In this document: positions 1 through 41,750 of the stretch, one piece after another
How the letters are laid out: the number at the start of each line of letters is the position of its first letter
Position numbering within the stretch: position 1 is the first letter of the stretch
From: Undaria pinnatifida
Lineage: Eukaryota; Sar; Phaeophyceae; Laminariales; Alariaceae
Reading direction: 5' to 3'
DNA length: 64,000 bases
Assembly: GCA_012845835.1 (NCBI GenBank)
Contig: JABAKD010000025.1
Span: 27,275,504 to 27,339,503, forward strand
Position numbers and translations under genes: made by a program
The notes under the pieces: model-generated
The model's database searches: none
Told to the model about the DNA's origin: nothing
Seen by the model: the letters and a program-made list of their open reading frames with translations, nothing else

Positions 1-290
1 TTAACAAATGGCGTCGTCGACAGACCATGGCTTTTTTGGGTCGTGGGTTCAAGCCCCACATCCATCATAATAAACTTTTTCAGACTTTTCCCATGTCGAA
101 CTTGGAAAATACTCTCCCCGATGTGCCCAGGAAATGAAACGGCTTGGATATTGACAGGTCCGCCCGTATATCCGGCCGACCTGCTATCCCGCCGTTTCAG
201 GGGGGGAGAGTGTTATAAGGCTTAGTTTGGGTAAGCTATCGGTTAACCTGTTGCAAGTGGTCAAACGGACTAATACCCCACTAAAGCCCT
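1..290 (+). repeat. tRNA-like SINE-type element, copy 1 (cut by window start)
   Basis: This stretch matches 45971-46262 at roughly 85-90 percent by eye. It carries a polymerase III B-box-like motif, GGTTCAAGCCC at about 49-59, inside a T-arm-like stem. About 190 bp later comes an A-box-like motif, GCAAGTGGTC near 254, followed by ACGGACTAATACCCCAC. The order B box then A box, with the A-box module also present upstream in the second copy, suggests a repeated tRNA-like module or short terminal direct repeats. It does not fold into a complete tRNA, so I call it a tRNA-derived repeat rather than a gene. Confidence 0.55.
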
Positions 291-1330
291 TAACATTATC
301 GTGAAGAAGCAGGCGATGCGTAAGGTGCGGCATGATCTGAAACCCAAACTGCAGCGTGGGGCGGTAGTGACCCTCGTGTGCGCCTAAAACCCACTGCTCC
401 ATGCCTACTGCGCTGCGGGCCTGCTGCCGCCTTCTTATTACTACACCGATTGCTTACCATCTTGGGCGGACCAAGGCTACAGTAGGGAGGTCACTTTTAG
501 GGGGGGGTGGGGGCGGGGGAGGGGGGGGGGTCGCAGTGGCTCGGCATCACTCGCGCGAGTGATCCACCTATTCCGTTGCAGTAGTAAGTCTGTGTGCTGC
601 TTAAATTTTGCGACATGAATCCCCAAGAGTACCGTGAGCTGCGCTGCGCCAAAACAATCGCCTAAATCATGTTTTGCGTGCAAGATACAGAGTCGCCCGT
701 CCGAGTGCCTCAAAACCAGTAACGAAAGGGGGTGTACCCGCCCACCGTAGGCATGGTCAGCGGATTTACTTGTTGTATGGTTGTGCAGTGCCCGGTGGTG
801 AACACGCAGGAATCGTGGTTTCTAAATGACGGTTAGCTGAATTTAGTGTGTTCGCCGTATGAAGCCTATCATTGAGCATTGGCTTTTTTCTTGAATTTGA
901 CGCATGCTACGGCAGGGGTGCATGTGCCTTTCTTTGCTTAGACTCCCAACTTGAACAGCTCAATATCTCACCCAAAAACAGATTTCAGATAAACACGAAA
1001 GCACAATCCGATTAAAGATGTATCGTGGCCTAGATACACAATCACCAACTAATGCAAACCAGAATAGTGTATTCCAACGACGTTAGCCCCGTCGTTCAAA
1101 AGGAGGAATAGACTGTAAGTGCAACAACCCCTTTCATACCCCGTATCATTATTACCAGGTAGGTGTTCTGTACCCTACCCTCCTTCCCATCTATGTTATC
1201 CTATCTATGTTATATCCCAACACCGGCGATTGAAAAAATGAAACCTACTCCGCATCTGATAAATTTACATCCGGTCCGCATTCACGTCCGGGTGCGCTGC
1301 AGGTAACTCTTTTCGCGTGCCGAAGTGATC
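291..1330. other. Non-coding region with G-tract and 18-bp palindrome
   Basis: No gene is visible. Around 500-530 there is a broken G tract, followed by the perfect palindrome ATCACTCGCGCGAGTGAT at 546-563, which recurs at 35691-35708. A GACGCATGCTACGGCAGGGG-like patch near 899 recurs in diverged form near 10342 and 35087. These point to fragments of dispersed elements. The rest of the stretch shows nothing recognisable. Confidence 0.5.
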
Positions 1331-1334
1331 GTGT

Positions 1335-1600
1335 ATATTACAATACGGTTAATGGGAGGCTCCCAATCGTGCTGGTTTAATAGTGCCAGTAGTAGCGCTC
1401 TCTATAGTGCCAGTCGAATTGCTTGGAACGACTGCAACTCTCCATAGTAACTACTATATACAGTATTCCCAATCAGTGTTACCGGTGCCCTGAATAATGC
1501 CGGTATATTGGGCGGGCACATTGCGGCACTATTATTGGGAGCACCCCACCCCACTGACTGGTGTGCATCGTGCCTTTTACTGGCCGCAGAACTCACCGTG
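1335..1600. repeat. Diverged TAGTGCC/GGCACTA repeat block
   Basis: TAGTGCCAGT-like and GCCGGTAT-like motifs occur in both orientations here. They resemble the ends of the short inverted-repeat family seen at 20185-20357, 52905-53078 and 56490-56640. Boundaries are unclear and no target duplication is visible. It is probably an old, rearranged copy of that family. Confidence 0.3.
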
Positions 1601-4600
1601 CATGGAGAAAAAAGAAATATGGCTGCGGTGGTGCAGTCAAATCGTAGTCAATGCACGCTCCGATGATGCAGTCCCCCGCTGCCACCGTGGGGGTGCAAGT
1701 TTCACAGATGGTAGTCTGGTCGTCGTTGAGAACGTCAGTGGTAATCGAAAACCTGCGGCATGTCACGGTAGGGGGGAGGGGCCGTTATTCTTGCTCCTAA
1801 TAATAAGGGCACCTCCAATATTGACGGAGGGCGATATATCAAGATACTATTAATAATAATACTACTAATAGGTATTTTTTAAGGCCCCTGGCATGCGGAG
1901 TTTTATGCCTCACCCAACAGTCAGCATCATTCAGAAACCACGGTGCGTGCAACGCAACGATCAATTTCATCGGCTAGATGCGGGATGCCACGAAAAAAAC
2001 AGGACAATTTTAGTCATTGGGACCGCCGGCGCTGATTTAGCTCATATTTTCAACTCCTAGAATGATCCTAGTCTAACTCATGAGTAAGTGTTTTGTCGCC
2101 ATGTTGAGAGTGCGGTGTTAAAATGGTCAAATTGGGTACCTACCGTATTAACTCCTGAGTGGGGGAGCTCCAAGTCGGAAAAGTAATGACTGGGCTGGAA
2201 ACGACGCATGCATGCATGCTAGGAAATTCCTATTGTTGTAGTCGTTCCAAGGCCCTTTACTTGATGAGGAGTTAAGAAAAATCGATCGTCCAACCCGGTG
2301 GAGTCTCCTCGTGGCCTAAATATATGCAACCAATAATAACGCGAAACAAGAAAAAGTAATTCCGACGATATTGTGATAAAAATGAAGGAGCCCCGTCTTT
2401 CCGAAAACCATCAAGCCCCAACGTGCTACCCCTTGTCGCAACATGCGCCCCCCCCCCCCCCCCCGCGCGCCAACCGCCGCTCCTTCCGTGGCACGACTCA
2501 TGTGCCCGTGCCGAAGCCGGTGGTGTCGACGGCTGAAATGACCTCAAGTTCGAAAAATGAAAACGTAGAAATGTTTTCAATTTTAGTGATGCTTAGTCTA
2601 TGGTCGCTTCGATGGAAATGTTGGAAGTCGTGCAGACACCCTCGACTTCGACTAACGCTATGAAGCCGCTGGTCAGCTCGCGATGATGCCCCAGTTCTGA
2701 TTGAGCCTCGTACTCGCTGACCGAGAGGCGCGGTTGTTGCTGTAGTTGTCGTCCCGCGCCTGCGGCGCCCGCGGGCACGATGGAGAGACCGTTGGTGGAG
2801 TGCACGCACCCTCCCAGCTCGAGCTTGACCCCGCACATACAGAAGGAAGATGGTAGACACCGAGCATGGGTTGAGAAAGAGAGGACAAAGTATTCATGCC
2901 CATAGTCTCCAGGTTAACCGATTGTTGTGTGCACAGCACGGGTGATGGGTGCGTCTACACTCCTTCATGACATCCTCGTCGTAAAAATGATACCTTTAAG
3001 GCGAAGGTAAAAAATAGAAGTTCCAATCCTATATTCAGAAAATATTGGTTGCAAGTTGCACTCGAAGTACTTATCTGGGCCTGGTAGGAATCACAGTGGA
3101 TGATTAACTCAATTTGTATAGTCTATAGTACAGTATCACAGAAAATTCGTGGTCGGGGCTCTCCTTCCCTGTTATCTCTGTTAAAATGGATAAAAACGTC
3201 TCCAGATTGTGTGGTGTGTGTGTTCTTTTAAAAATTGTACCTGTGTTGATGCTGACTACAAGTTGACTAGGTAGAACGATTGATTCCCTCGAAACCAGCT
3301 TCCCAGGGTCCCAGGTACACAGTGCTCCGACTAACTGACCCATTGAAAAAAGTCGTTAGTTATGTCTGATCGAGCCCGCGTCAGGTACACCCAAGCCATA
3401 TCGGCACTGACTTCCTCGCCAACACTCGAAGTACTGACCGCAATCATACGAAGTATGTAAGTCAACAATACTGAGCTTTCAAAGAATCTTCTTCCTAATT
3501 GGCTCGCGCACGTACAGCAGTATGATATACAGGCTCATACGTAAGGAATTATATAGAGGGCAAAAAACGGAGGGGTGGGGAACGTTCGAGGGTCCCGTTT
3601 TTATTCTTTCCGAAACCGACGTATTAATAGTATGTCTGTCTGTCTGTACTCTTCGCTTATCTGCCGCCGAGTCAAACGCGCATCGCGCGGCGCACGCTGA
3701 ACCAATCGCGGCGAGCCTGGGGTCGGATGAAACGACCAAGATTGGGAGAAGATATCCTTGCCGGTTTTACGTCGAGTCGTCGAGAGTTTGTGCAGGGAGC
3801 TCGATTTGAGTCGTGGATGTTGCAACATAGATTTACACTTGGTATACAATTGTATTTTTTCGTACAGTTTTGTACTGAAAATACTTGTGTGTTTCGGTGC
3901 AGATGTAATCTTGACTCGCACGTTTGCCTATATGTTTGAATGGAGTTGAATGTTTCGGAGAGAATCACACGTAGTCTTGGTTTGTGTATTTTCGTATGGC
4001 TTTGTAATATCTTAATGTCTTCGTGTACGTACCCTCGTGGTAAGCATATTGTCGTATAGAGTTATAGAGTTATCCACACGAGGTCATTTAAGGTGACATT
4101 TTTGCTTTGGCTGCTTCCCAACTGGGCGGTTCCGATGCCCAAAGTACATTGGCGGTCCCCTAACGCAGCGATCGCTAACGCAAACTTCGTTGGCGGTTCT
4201 TTGTGCGGCGGTCCCCTCGCGAGGCGATCTCCTGGCGCGGCGGCCCCCTAGCGCGCTATGTGTCCTTGTATGCTTGCTGTCGGTTTACCGTCAATATGGT
4301 GGGTCCTTAGTAATGACACGCCATTGTGGAGTCAGATTTGTTGTTTTGCGCTTGTATCAAAGTCTGATTGGTACCTAGGATTTCACGTAAATTTCAACTG
4401 GAAATAATTTCACAAAAACTCGTGTCTTCCTTTTGTGTTTTTTTTGTCACCCGGCTCTAGCGGGCTGTTCGAAAAATAAATAACAAAAACTCCGTACCAG
4501 GTACCAGGTGGCAAGAAAGCCGCAGGTGGGAGCGCGAGGACTCACTCGTGTTAAAATGCTGTGGATTTCAAAGCATCGAGTTGTCTAGATACACAGAGCA

Positions 4601-5689
4601 AGACTACCCCTACCTGCTTGGTGCGGCAGCCGTATTAGTAATGCAAGACCGACGCTGCTAGTTTTTGCCATCTGGGGGGCGATAGCTTCCGTACTTTCGA
4701 TCGGCGCAAGCTGGCCTCCATCCAAAGCGACCGCTCGTACTCGTATTCCACCCAACGTGGCCAAAGTTGGTTTATGTTTTGAGAACCGCCAAGATGGATT
4801 AAACGCCACACACACTGCAACACACCCCTTATTGGGGGGGGTGGGGCGGCAACATGAGCAGCATGCGTACGAGGCTGCTTGTATTCAAACGTGGCGGGTC
4901 CGGTAGCTACCGCAGTCGTCAAAGGCGTGGGGTGATCTCTCAGGAAGAAACTCGAGTCTACCCCGCGAAGCACAGCAGATCCCAGGAGCTTGACTCCGCA
5001 TTTTCAGAATAACGGAGTTCGCTCGAAAAACCACGCACAGGACAAGACGAGCGCTACCCGCTTGCTGCGGCGGCGAAGTATGAGAGCACCACCAGGCGGC
5101 AAACGCTGCTGAATTTCATTTGAGGGTGCGATTTGACTGCCTTACCTAGTCGTGTGTGCTAACTGCTGCTGCTGTCTGCTGCTGTTCTTGCTGGCCAAAA
5201 CGAAACTTCACATGTCACAGCGAGCGGGCTACTCGCACTGCTGTGCACTTTGTTTGGCCGAGATGATATGTATACCTCCTTCCTCCCCTCGGCTGCTCCC
5301 CGACCGGGGTGGTGCTCGGGCCTGAGGCTTCCCCAAAACGTGCCAGAGCCCTTGAGGGGGTGTGTGGCGTCGACCGTACTCGTGCGCTGAACTAGCGCTC
5401 GGGTATGGCCGGGCCGGCGGTGACAGCCAGCGACAAGGCAAAAAAGTTCCTCGCGGAAGCTTTTAACGCAGCAGCCTTGCCTGCAGACGCAGTGTCGCAT
5501 CACCGCCGCGGAAAGCATGGGGCTCGTATCGAACAGAGAAGAGAGGATCGAACCCACGTGAGTAAGCACCAAAGACGGGAAGGAGATGGACGTGGCGGGT
5601 CGGGACTGCTGCCCCCTTCACGTTGGCACTTGGGCAAAAACCGGGCTAGGCGCAGGGAGACGGAGAGGGGGAAATACTCTGTCTAGGAA
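1601..5689. other. About 4 kb without a recognisable gene
   Basis: Open frames here are short, overlap on both strands and show no family motif. Visible items are a C tract near 2444-2463, GCATGC repeats near 2208-2219 and a GCGGTCCCCTAACGC-like degenerate motif around 4140-4260. The 5160-5690 part may hold the upstream region of the LINE that follows, but I cannot show an ORF1. Confidence 0.5.
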
Positions 5690-5697
5690 GACGGAGG

Positions 5698-6660
5698 GTG
5701 GAACAGAAGAAATTGGATGCTCAGAAGAAGAGGAGCAGACGCAGGAGGATTCGAAGGGCTGCTCAGAAAATTTGCACAGGTGCAAGGGCTAGGTCGAGAG
5801 CAGGCGAACTCGTCGCGGGTACGTACAACGTCCGCACACTTGCTTTCGAGGGCAAGAACGGCATAGGCCACGCCGAGGTGATACCGAAGACTTGCGAGGA
5901 CGCAGGTTGTGGTATAATAGGATTGAAGGAGGTGGAGCGCAATGGACAAAGTGCTCTTACGGCGGCGGGGTATGTTGTGTTTTGCTCAGGAGCAGACGGA
6001 GGAAAGCACAAAAAGAAGGGGAACCACGGGGTAGGCTTGGCTGTTGAGGAGTCTATCGTGGTAGGGATGAATAAGGGCGACGTTGCGGTTGAGTGCATCA
6101 GTGCTAGATTGATGGAGGTTCGCATCCACCTCAAAGGGAAATCTTACGGTGTGTCCTTCATTGTAGGCTATGCTTCCGCTCTCGACAAGAGCGCCAGCGA
6201 AAATGATTACTTTTGCTGTTCACTTGACGAGGTAGTCAAGGGGGTACCCAGTAGGGACCACCTCCTTGTCCTGATGAACGCACTGCTCGTACAGTCGTGA
6301 GAGGGATCGGGTGGACCGACAGCAAGGTATAGGTGCATACGGACGTGACGAGCTGAACGACAACGGAGAGCGACTATTGATTCACGCAACTGATAACAAA
6401 CTCGCCCTCCTCAACACGTACTATGCTACACCTGCTCGTGGTGTCGTACACGTTTCAGAGTTCTAACCGAGGAAAGGCCCAGTGCAGCCTTGACTACATA
6501 CTGACACGGCAAGTAGATAGACGATTGGTACGTAATGGCACTGTGCGGACCCCACCCAGGGAGAACGCTGAGTCGGACCACAACCTCGTAGTCGGAAATA
6601 TTCGCCTTTTGGGCCGCATCGCACCAAATCGTCCAAAGAAAGTCATCAAAAACCGGTGAG
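5698..6660 (+). pseudogene. LINE endonuclease domain, frameshifted
   Basis: The first segment (5698-6300) starts lysine/arginine-rich and contains the nuclease opening motif GTYNVRTL, then GLKEVERNGQ, KGNHGVGLAV and VPSRDHLLVLMNA. The last corresponds to the usual D-x-N-A region, where the aspartate appears lost. A frame change follows, and the domain resumes with LNTYYATPARGVV, QCSLDYILTRQ and SDHNLVVGNI. The SDH motif at about 6571-6590 is the catalytic histidine motif of this nuclease family. In a live element the enzyme nicks target DNA to prime reverse transcription. The frameshifts near 6285 and 6450 rule out an intact product. Confidence 0.85.
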
Positions 6661-6680
6661 CTATTGATCTACCAAGATTA

Positions 6681-7914
6681 ATGGCGGACCCGCATCTCCG
6701 GATGAATTTCCAAAACGCGATAGCAGCCAAGTTTGCCTCCCCGATAACCGGTACCAATGCCGGAAGCGTTGATGATATGACCTCATTACTGACCGAGGCG
6801 CTACTGTCGAATGCGGCCGACATAGCGCCCCCTATTCGGCGCAAACAAGTACGGAGGGGCTGGTGTGCGACCGAGGAGACGAAAGTGGAGTTGAACGCAC
6901 GTTGGCAAGATAGGGAAGACGCGAGGAAATGGGTCCGACCAAACAATCGTGGTCTACGACGAGCCTTGAAGGCGTTCACCAAACAGCTGAAACGCACGCG
7001 AGCGGAAGCTGTACAGAGGTTCTTCGAAGATTACGTTAGCCAACTCATAAGGCGTATCCGAGAAGGTGATCAATTTGGCTTCTACAGACACCTCAAGGGG
7101 ATGGATGTGGAAGGGAAGAGGACGTTTACCTCGCAGTACATCAAAGACGAGGAAGGTCGATTGCTGCGGGATAATGCTCTCATCCGCGAGCGGCGGGTGA
7201 GATGGTTTCAGAAACTGCTTAACACCAAGTCGCCGACCCTTGACCCGAGCATTGTGGACGAGCTTCAGCAGTGGCCCCCCGTGCAGACCACTGGACGATG
7301 TCCCGTCTAGGTACGAAGTAGAGGAGGCGATCCGTGCGTTGGCGAACCGAAAGGCGGTAGGGCCCGATGGTTTCCCGGCCGAGCTCTTGAAGGTTTTGGC
7401 CGACGAAGGAGAATTGGACACTCTCGGAAAGTTCCACGATATCATCGTCGCTGTGTGGAGGGGAGGTGGCTTGCCGCAGCAACGGAAAGATGCAACGATT
7501 TAGTTGCTTCACAAGAAGAAAGATTGGACTGAGTGTGGCAATTATCGTGGCATCTGCCTCGTGGCTCACGCCGGCAAAGTACTCCTCGAGGTCATCGCGG
7601 GTCGCCTGCGTGACTATTGCGAACGCGAGAACATTCTGCCGGAGGAACAGTGTGGGTTCAGACCCCAACGCCCGACGGTGACATGACGTTCGTAGTACGA
7701 CGACTGCAGGAACTGGCGCGGAAGAATGACACCCCTTTGTACTTGTGCTTTATCGACGTCACCAAAGCATATGACTCCGTCGACGAAACCCTTCTGTAGA
7801 ATGTCCTTGCTCGTTTTGGCGTGCCACCGAGAATGCTCGCCGTTGTCCGCCAATTCCACGACGGCATGCAAGCATGCGTGCGGTTGGATGATGGAGAGTG
7901 CTCGGATAAGTTCC
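6681..7914 (+). pseudogene. LINE linker and partial reverse transcriptase
   Basis: An arginine-rich linker frame (6681-7309) leads, after a frame change, into RT motifs: EEAIRALANRKAVGPDGFPA at about 7321-7380, [19 protein letters not shown] near 7530-7590, [10 protein letters not shown] near 7640-7670, and LYLCFIDVTKAYDSVDE near 7738-7788, which carries the first catalytic aspartate. [10 protein letters not shown] continues at about 7810. Stops at 7501-7503 and 7798-7800 break it. The catalytic YADD box and everything after it are absent because the satellite array replaces them at about 7914. Confidence 0.85.
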
Positions 7915-10200
7915 AATAATACCACGATTGTGTATGGTTTATTCAGCAACCTTATGCCCGATATTATGCACACCCGTAAAGATCGAACTATCTTTAACGT
8001 CCACCTGAGACATGTACTCGGTGGATCCAAGCTTGCTGCCGCAGAGTTCGTACGTCCTAACCGAGGATGGCCTGTGAGGGCCGACCTAGTTTCTGCCGAA
8101 TGCCCAACTGAATGATCAGCCAGCCAAATGGTAGATGACAAAATACTAGTCGGGCTACGCTGGTGTGTAGTTTCATCAACCACCGCGTGCCTGTTAAACG
8201 CACAGAAAATACCCAGTAAGGTCGGTGGCGGTCAGATCGCGGATCACCTAATTCCTCTACAGGGTTTGCGTGTTCTAACCGCAGATGATCTGTAGGGCCC
8301 GGACCAGCTTCTTCCACCGAATACCCAGCTGGATTAGCATGGCATAGCATCAGGGCTAGACGCTGGTGTGCGGTTTAATCAGCAGGCATGTGTCCGTTAC
8401 ACGCGCATAGGGAATATGTTTAGTATCTATGTGGCATACACCGCTTTTCGGGATGAATGTACAGCAAAGTCCGCTGACGGTCATATCGTCGACCAGTGGT
8501 TCCCATGGAGAGCTCGTGTGTCCTAGCCGAGGATGACCTTTCAGGCCAAACCGAGCTTTGCTAAATGCCAAGCTGGATGACCCCCCAGCCAGACGGGAGA
8601 TGATGGCCTCGTATCAGGGCTACGCTTGGTGTATTGTAGCCTTGTGCCCGTTATATACGTACACATCATGAAGATCCACATATATTTACTATCCACCAGC
8701 GGGACACTTTCTCCGGATGGATCTAAGTTCGCTGCCGGTTAGATCGCGGATCGGCAGATCCTTCTGCAGAATTCGTGTCTTGTAACCAAAGGTGATCTGT
8801 CGGCCCAGGCAGAGCTTTGCTGCATATCCAGCCAGCTAATCACTCGGCCCGAAGGTAAACTATTAGTCTAGAAATGTGTGTTTTTATGTAACCTTGTGTA
8901 AACACCAACAACCAACACATACTTAATATCTGTTTGGGATACTTGTATTCGGGGATAGATCTACTCAAAGTTCGCTGGCGGTCGGCTCGCGGATCAGTCG
9001 AAGCTGCCTCTGCAGAATTGGTGTGCTCTACCCCGAGGATGATCCGCCACGCCCGAGGCTAGCGGCATGGGAGATGATGCCGGCAACCTTGCAACCATTG
9101 CACACGCAAAAAACATCAAAATGCATGCAATAACCAATTAATTGAGGAACCTTCTATTCCGTTCCATATCATATACCGTATACATGGGTGGATCTACAGT
9201 AAGTTTGCTTACGATTAGAATCCGGACGGGGTGATTTTTCTTCGGCAGAAATCGTGCTGCCAATGAGGATGGCCTGTCAGCCCAGACCCAGTTTTTGTTG
9301 CTGGAATCCGCTACCCACTTACTTGGTTGATTTCCCAGCGAGAACGTAGATGATGCGGTAGATGAGGTACAGTATTGGTATTTTATCAGGACTTGCCGGA
9401 TGTGCGGCTTGTTCGGCAATGCTGTACCCGTTACACTCGCAAAGCGGATTAATAATGTGAAATCAACAATCAATTCCCTTTGGTTACCAATGATAGAGAT
9501 GGATAGACGTTCTCGCTGGCAGTCGAGTCGCGAATCGGTGCGAGATTCACAATCTGCAGAAATATTGCTGCGGTCGAACCAAGGATGCTGACGTGTCAAC
9601 CCAGAGCCAGCAACGCCGAATACCCAGCGCCATGATCCCCCAGCCAGATTGTAGACGAAGAGGTAGTTGTCAGAGCTAAGCCGCGCTGCTGCTGGTGTAT
9701 GGTGTGGTTAGCGGCTTTGTGACCGTTACACACACGCTAAAAGATCGAAATACCTTTGTTTACAATGTACTTGGGGCACCTTTTACTTACTCGGGATGAA
9801 TCTAAGTTTGCTGGCGGTCAGATCGCGGATCCGCAGACTCCTGGCGCAGACTCCGTGTGTTCTAACGGAGGAGGACCTGCCAGGCCCGAGCCAGCTACTG
9901 CTTAATGCCCAGCTGGATGACCACCCCGGCCATAAGCAAGATGACGAGATTTAGGTCAGGGATACTACGCTGGTGTGTGGTTTGTTCAGAAGGTTTTCGC
10001 CCGTTACAAACGCGGAAAGATCCAAGAAATCCAACAGGGAATATCTGCGTCGGGTATAGCGATCAGAACACAGATGATGTGTGCCTCGATGACATGTTAC
10101 AACACAATAGAACTACTATGGCCAAACCGGGGGGTACCTGTCAGTCGAGAGCCCGCTTTGCCCAAAACCTGCTCATTTGCGGACAGTCAGAATACTAACT
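7915..10200. repeat. Degenerate satellite, about eight units of 230-310 bp
   Basis: A composite unit recurs with heavy divergence. Its landmarks are GCTGGCGGTCAGATCGCGGATC, seen near 8228, 8478, 8728, 8970, 9200, 9510 and 9808, then CTGCAGAATTCGTGTG, TCTAACCGAGGATG, GGCCCGAGCCAGCT, AATGCCCAGCTGGATGA, and GGCTACGCTGGTGTGTGG with CCGTTACACACGC. Spacing of the landmarks gives units of about 230-310 bp. No open frame is conserved between units. The array directly abuts the broken LINE. Confidence 0.75.
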
Positions 10201-11451
10201 CAGGAACTACGATCTCGTACCCAACATTGATGGGATCTATCTAACCGGTTTCCCATGCGTGCTTCACAAGAGGAATTCCTTGTACGACTAGGCCATGGGA
10301 GGGAGTGTTCATCGATTAAGGTTGCACTTGCTTTGTTTTGACGCATGCTGCGACAGAGGTAGCATCGGGATTTAGACGAAAAAAATATATGGGTGATGCC
10401 CATGTCTTTCCACAGCACAGCATCGACGACGCCGAAAACGTAGCATCCAGCATGGCAAAACTTCGCAGGCCACAGCATCCAAGCATGGGTCACCCCATCG
10501 CGTTCGGGTTCGTGTTGGGGATAGAGCTAGGGCTAGGATTAGGGTTAGGGTTAGGGTTAGCGTTGCCGCTCCAACGACCACCACCCACCACGCGTATTTT
10601 AGGCATGTCTATGGTACAGTGAGGGCTGGTTCAAAACCGTCAATACCGCCTGACTGCTACAAGCAGTCTGCAGATTGAAGCGCAAAGGTGATGATGAAAT
10701 CGAATGAATAAATTAGTTTGTTTAAAAAAACGGGGCAGGACCCCACCCCCCTCCCCTCATTTTCCGGGGCATTGTTTCTTCACAAAGGCTCGCGAACATC
10801 CCAAAACGACCATTGAAAATGGCTACAAGTCAAGGGGGGAAGACAGCTGGGAAGCCAACAAAAAGTGCACGCGATCGACCCGATCGTGCACTACGCACAA
10901 CACGCACCCCGACCAGGTAGTGCAAGCAAAATACCCTAGGAACTCCCCATGAGCTACGAAAACTACGCACGACGATGACCCCACTAACCATAACGAGCAA
11001 TCGATGCACGCAATCCGACAACCGCCACAACTTGTCGTCACTGCCGTCCCTTTGTAGCTAGCAGTTGACCCCAGCGCTCTACAGCAGCAGTAGAGTTAGT
11101 TATCTCCGCAAACTGGCAACGCAATCATACCCGTAAGGCAACCGAGCGATACTTGAAATTTCCCGAAAGACCGAAGTCGCACAAAATCGTTTTCCTGGCT
11201 CCTCCGCATGACCACACCTGAACTATCGTCTTCATCCCAATCGCAGTCGTCAAATCAAAATTACAAGACTTGAGCAGCTCCCCCTTCGTGGCCGTCCACA
11301 TGACGCTTGAAATATTATCACCAGTACTCACAAAACCTTTCGAGACATAAGCATCCCGTTTCCGCGGAGCGCACACTGAACTGCGAGCAAAGACACATCA
11401 GGCGTATACGGTGAGATACGTTATACACGACACGAGATCCAGGGTTTCCCT
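10201..11451. other. RAD9 downstream region with short telomere-like tract
   Basis: This lies downstream of the RAD9 stop codon and presumably includes its 3' untranslated region. A short run of TTAGGG units occurs at about 10535-10560. No other gene or convincing polyadenylation signal was identified. Confidence 0.4.
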
Positions 11452-40788
<29,337 letters not shown>

Positions 40789-40869
40789 CCGGCGAGGCGG
40801 TCCATTCGCATTAGCCTCCCTCCACGTAGAACCACGCCTCATCCGTACCCCCGAAGCAGCCCTCGACGG

Positions 40870-40900
<31 letters not shown>

Positions 40901-41147
40901 CTCATGTCCGAGCCGCTGCTTCTGCTCTCTTGAGAAGGCGTGTAGGTGTCGGTGCGGCTACCGCCGTGTCTCCCCCACGACTCAACACGAGCAATGGACA
41001 TAGTACGGACACCGTGTGGACCGAGAGGCACTGCAGGGAATAGGTTGGGAGCTCGAAGGTGTGCAGAGCTGCGCCTGAGTTGCAGGCACGAGAGGTGTTG
41101 TACAGCCAACGGCGCAAGAGGACAGCGAGATTCAAATTTGCACGAAA

Positions 41148-41219
41148 ATGGAACGAAAACGTGGCAAATTCGGCAAGCAAGTTCTGTTCTCGAGAACCGC
41201 TCTCAACAGCCACACAAAG
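41148..41219 (+). other. Possible first exon divergent from RAD9
   Basis: ATG at 41148 opens 24 basic codons (MERKRGKFGKQVLFSRTALN, then SHTK) and meets a GT donor after AAG. It lies 360 bp upstream of the RAD9 start, as in a divergent promoter pair. No second exon or homology was found, so this is weak. Confidence 0.15.
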
Positions 41220-41677
41220 GTAGAATCCAACGGTTTTCCGTGTTGGGCCAGGTAGAGGTATGACCCAGGCTATATAGGGTCTGTTCCGCAGGAGTGGATG
41301 GTGTACACTCCCGCAAACCCAGCTCGCAACAGGGGCTACTTTTTCTTGATTTTGAGTTTTAAAACGGGGTTTTGTACAAATGCCCGCGAGGCGAGATTTA
41401 AAAGGGTGCCCGGGTTACGCAAGATGACACACTCACGGCGCCACTGTGCTTCTCTCGTTGCTTGACGGTCGTGTGCTCGGGGTGGCATAATACAGCAGCC
41501 ACCTGCTCAAAGTCTTGGACACTACCGGTGAGTGCGGAATACAGCGTTTATAACGACATTGCGGTGATATTAATTTAATATAATAGATAATAGTCTGGTA
41601 GAATCTACACGATAGATCGAGCAAGAACCTTGAGCCGTCGAATAGAAACGAAAATGTACTCTCAAATTGTATGGTCG

Positions 41678-41750
41678 GCCGGAGTAGCTCAGTCGGTAGA
41701 GCGCAAGACTCTTAATCTTGTGGTCGAGGGTTCGAGCCCCTCCTTCGGTG
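41678..41750 (+). tRNA. tRNA-Lys (anticodon CUU)
   Basis: A 73-nt cloverleaf. The acceptor GCCGGAG pairs with CTTCGGT including two G-T pairs. The D arm is GCTCAGTCGGTAGAGC. The anticodon stem is CAAGA/TCTTG around CTCTTAA (anticodon CTT). The T arm is GAGGG/CCCTC around TTCGAGC. A T9 run begins 4 nt after the discriminator and serves as terminator. Confidence 0.96.

Larger units (their letters stand above)
5690..7914 (+). mobile_element. Decayed LINE (endonuclease plus reverse transcriptase), truncated
   Basis: A non-LTR retrotransposon remnant encodes, in order, an endonuclease/exonuclease/phosphatase-type domain (about 5800-6640), a basic linker (about 6680-7300) and the N-terminal half of a reverse transcriptase (about 7310-7914). 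The order and the endonuclease start (GTYNVRTL) resemble RTE/CR1-like elements. The reading frame shifts several times (near 6280, 6450 and 7300) and holds in-frame stops (for example 7501-7503 and 7798-7800), so the copy is dead. Similarity stops at about 7914, before the YADD catalytic box, where a satellite-like array begins. Confidence 0.88.
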
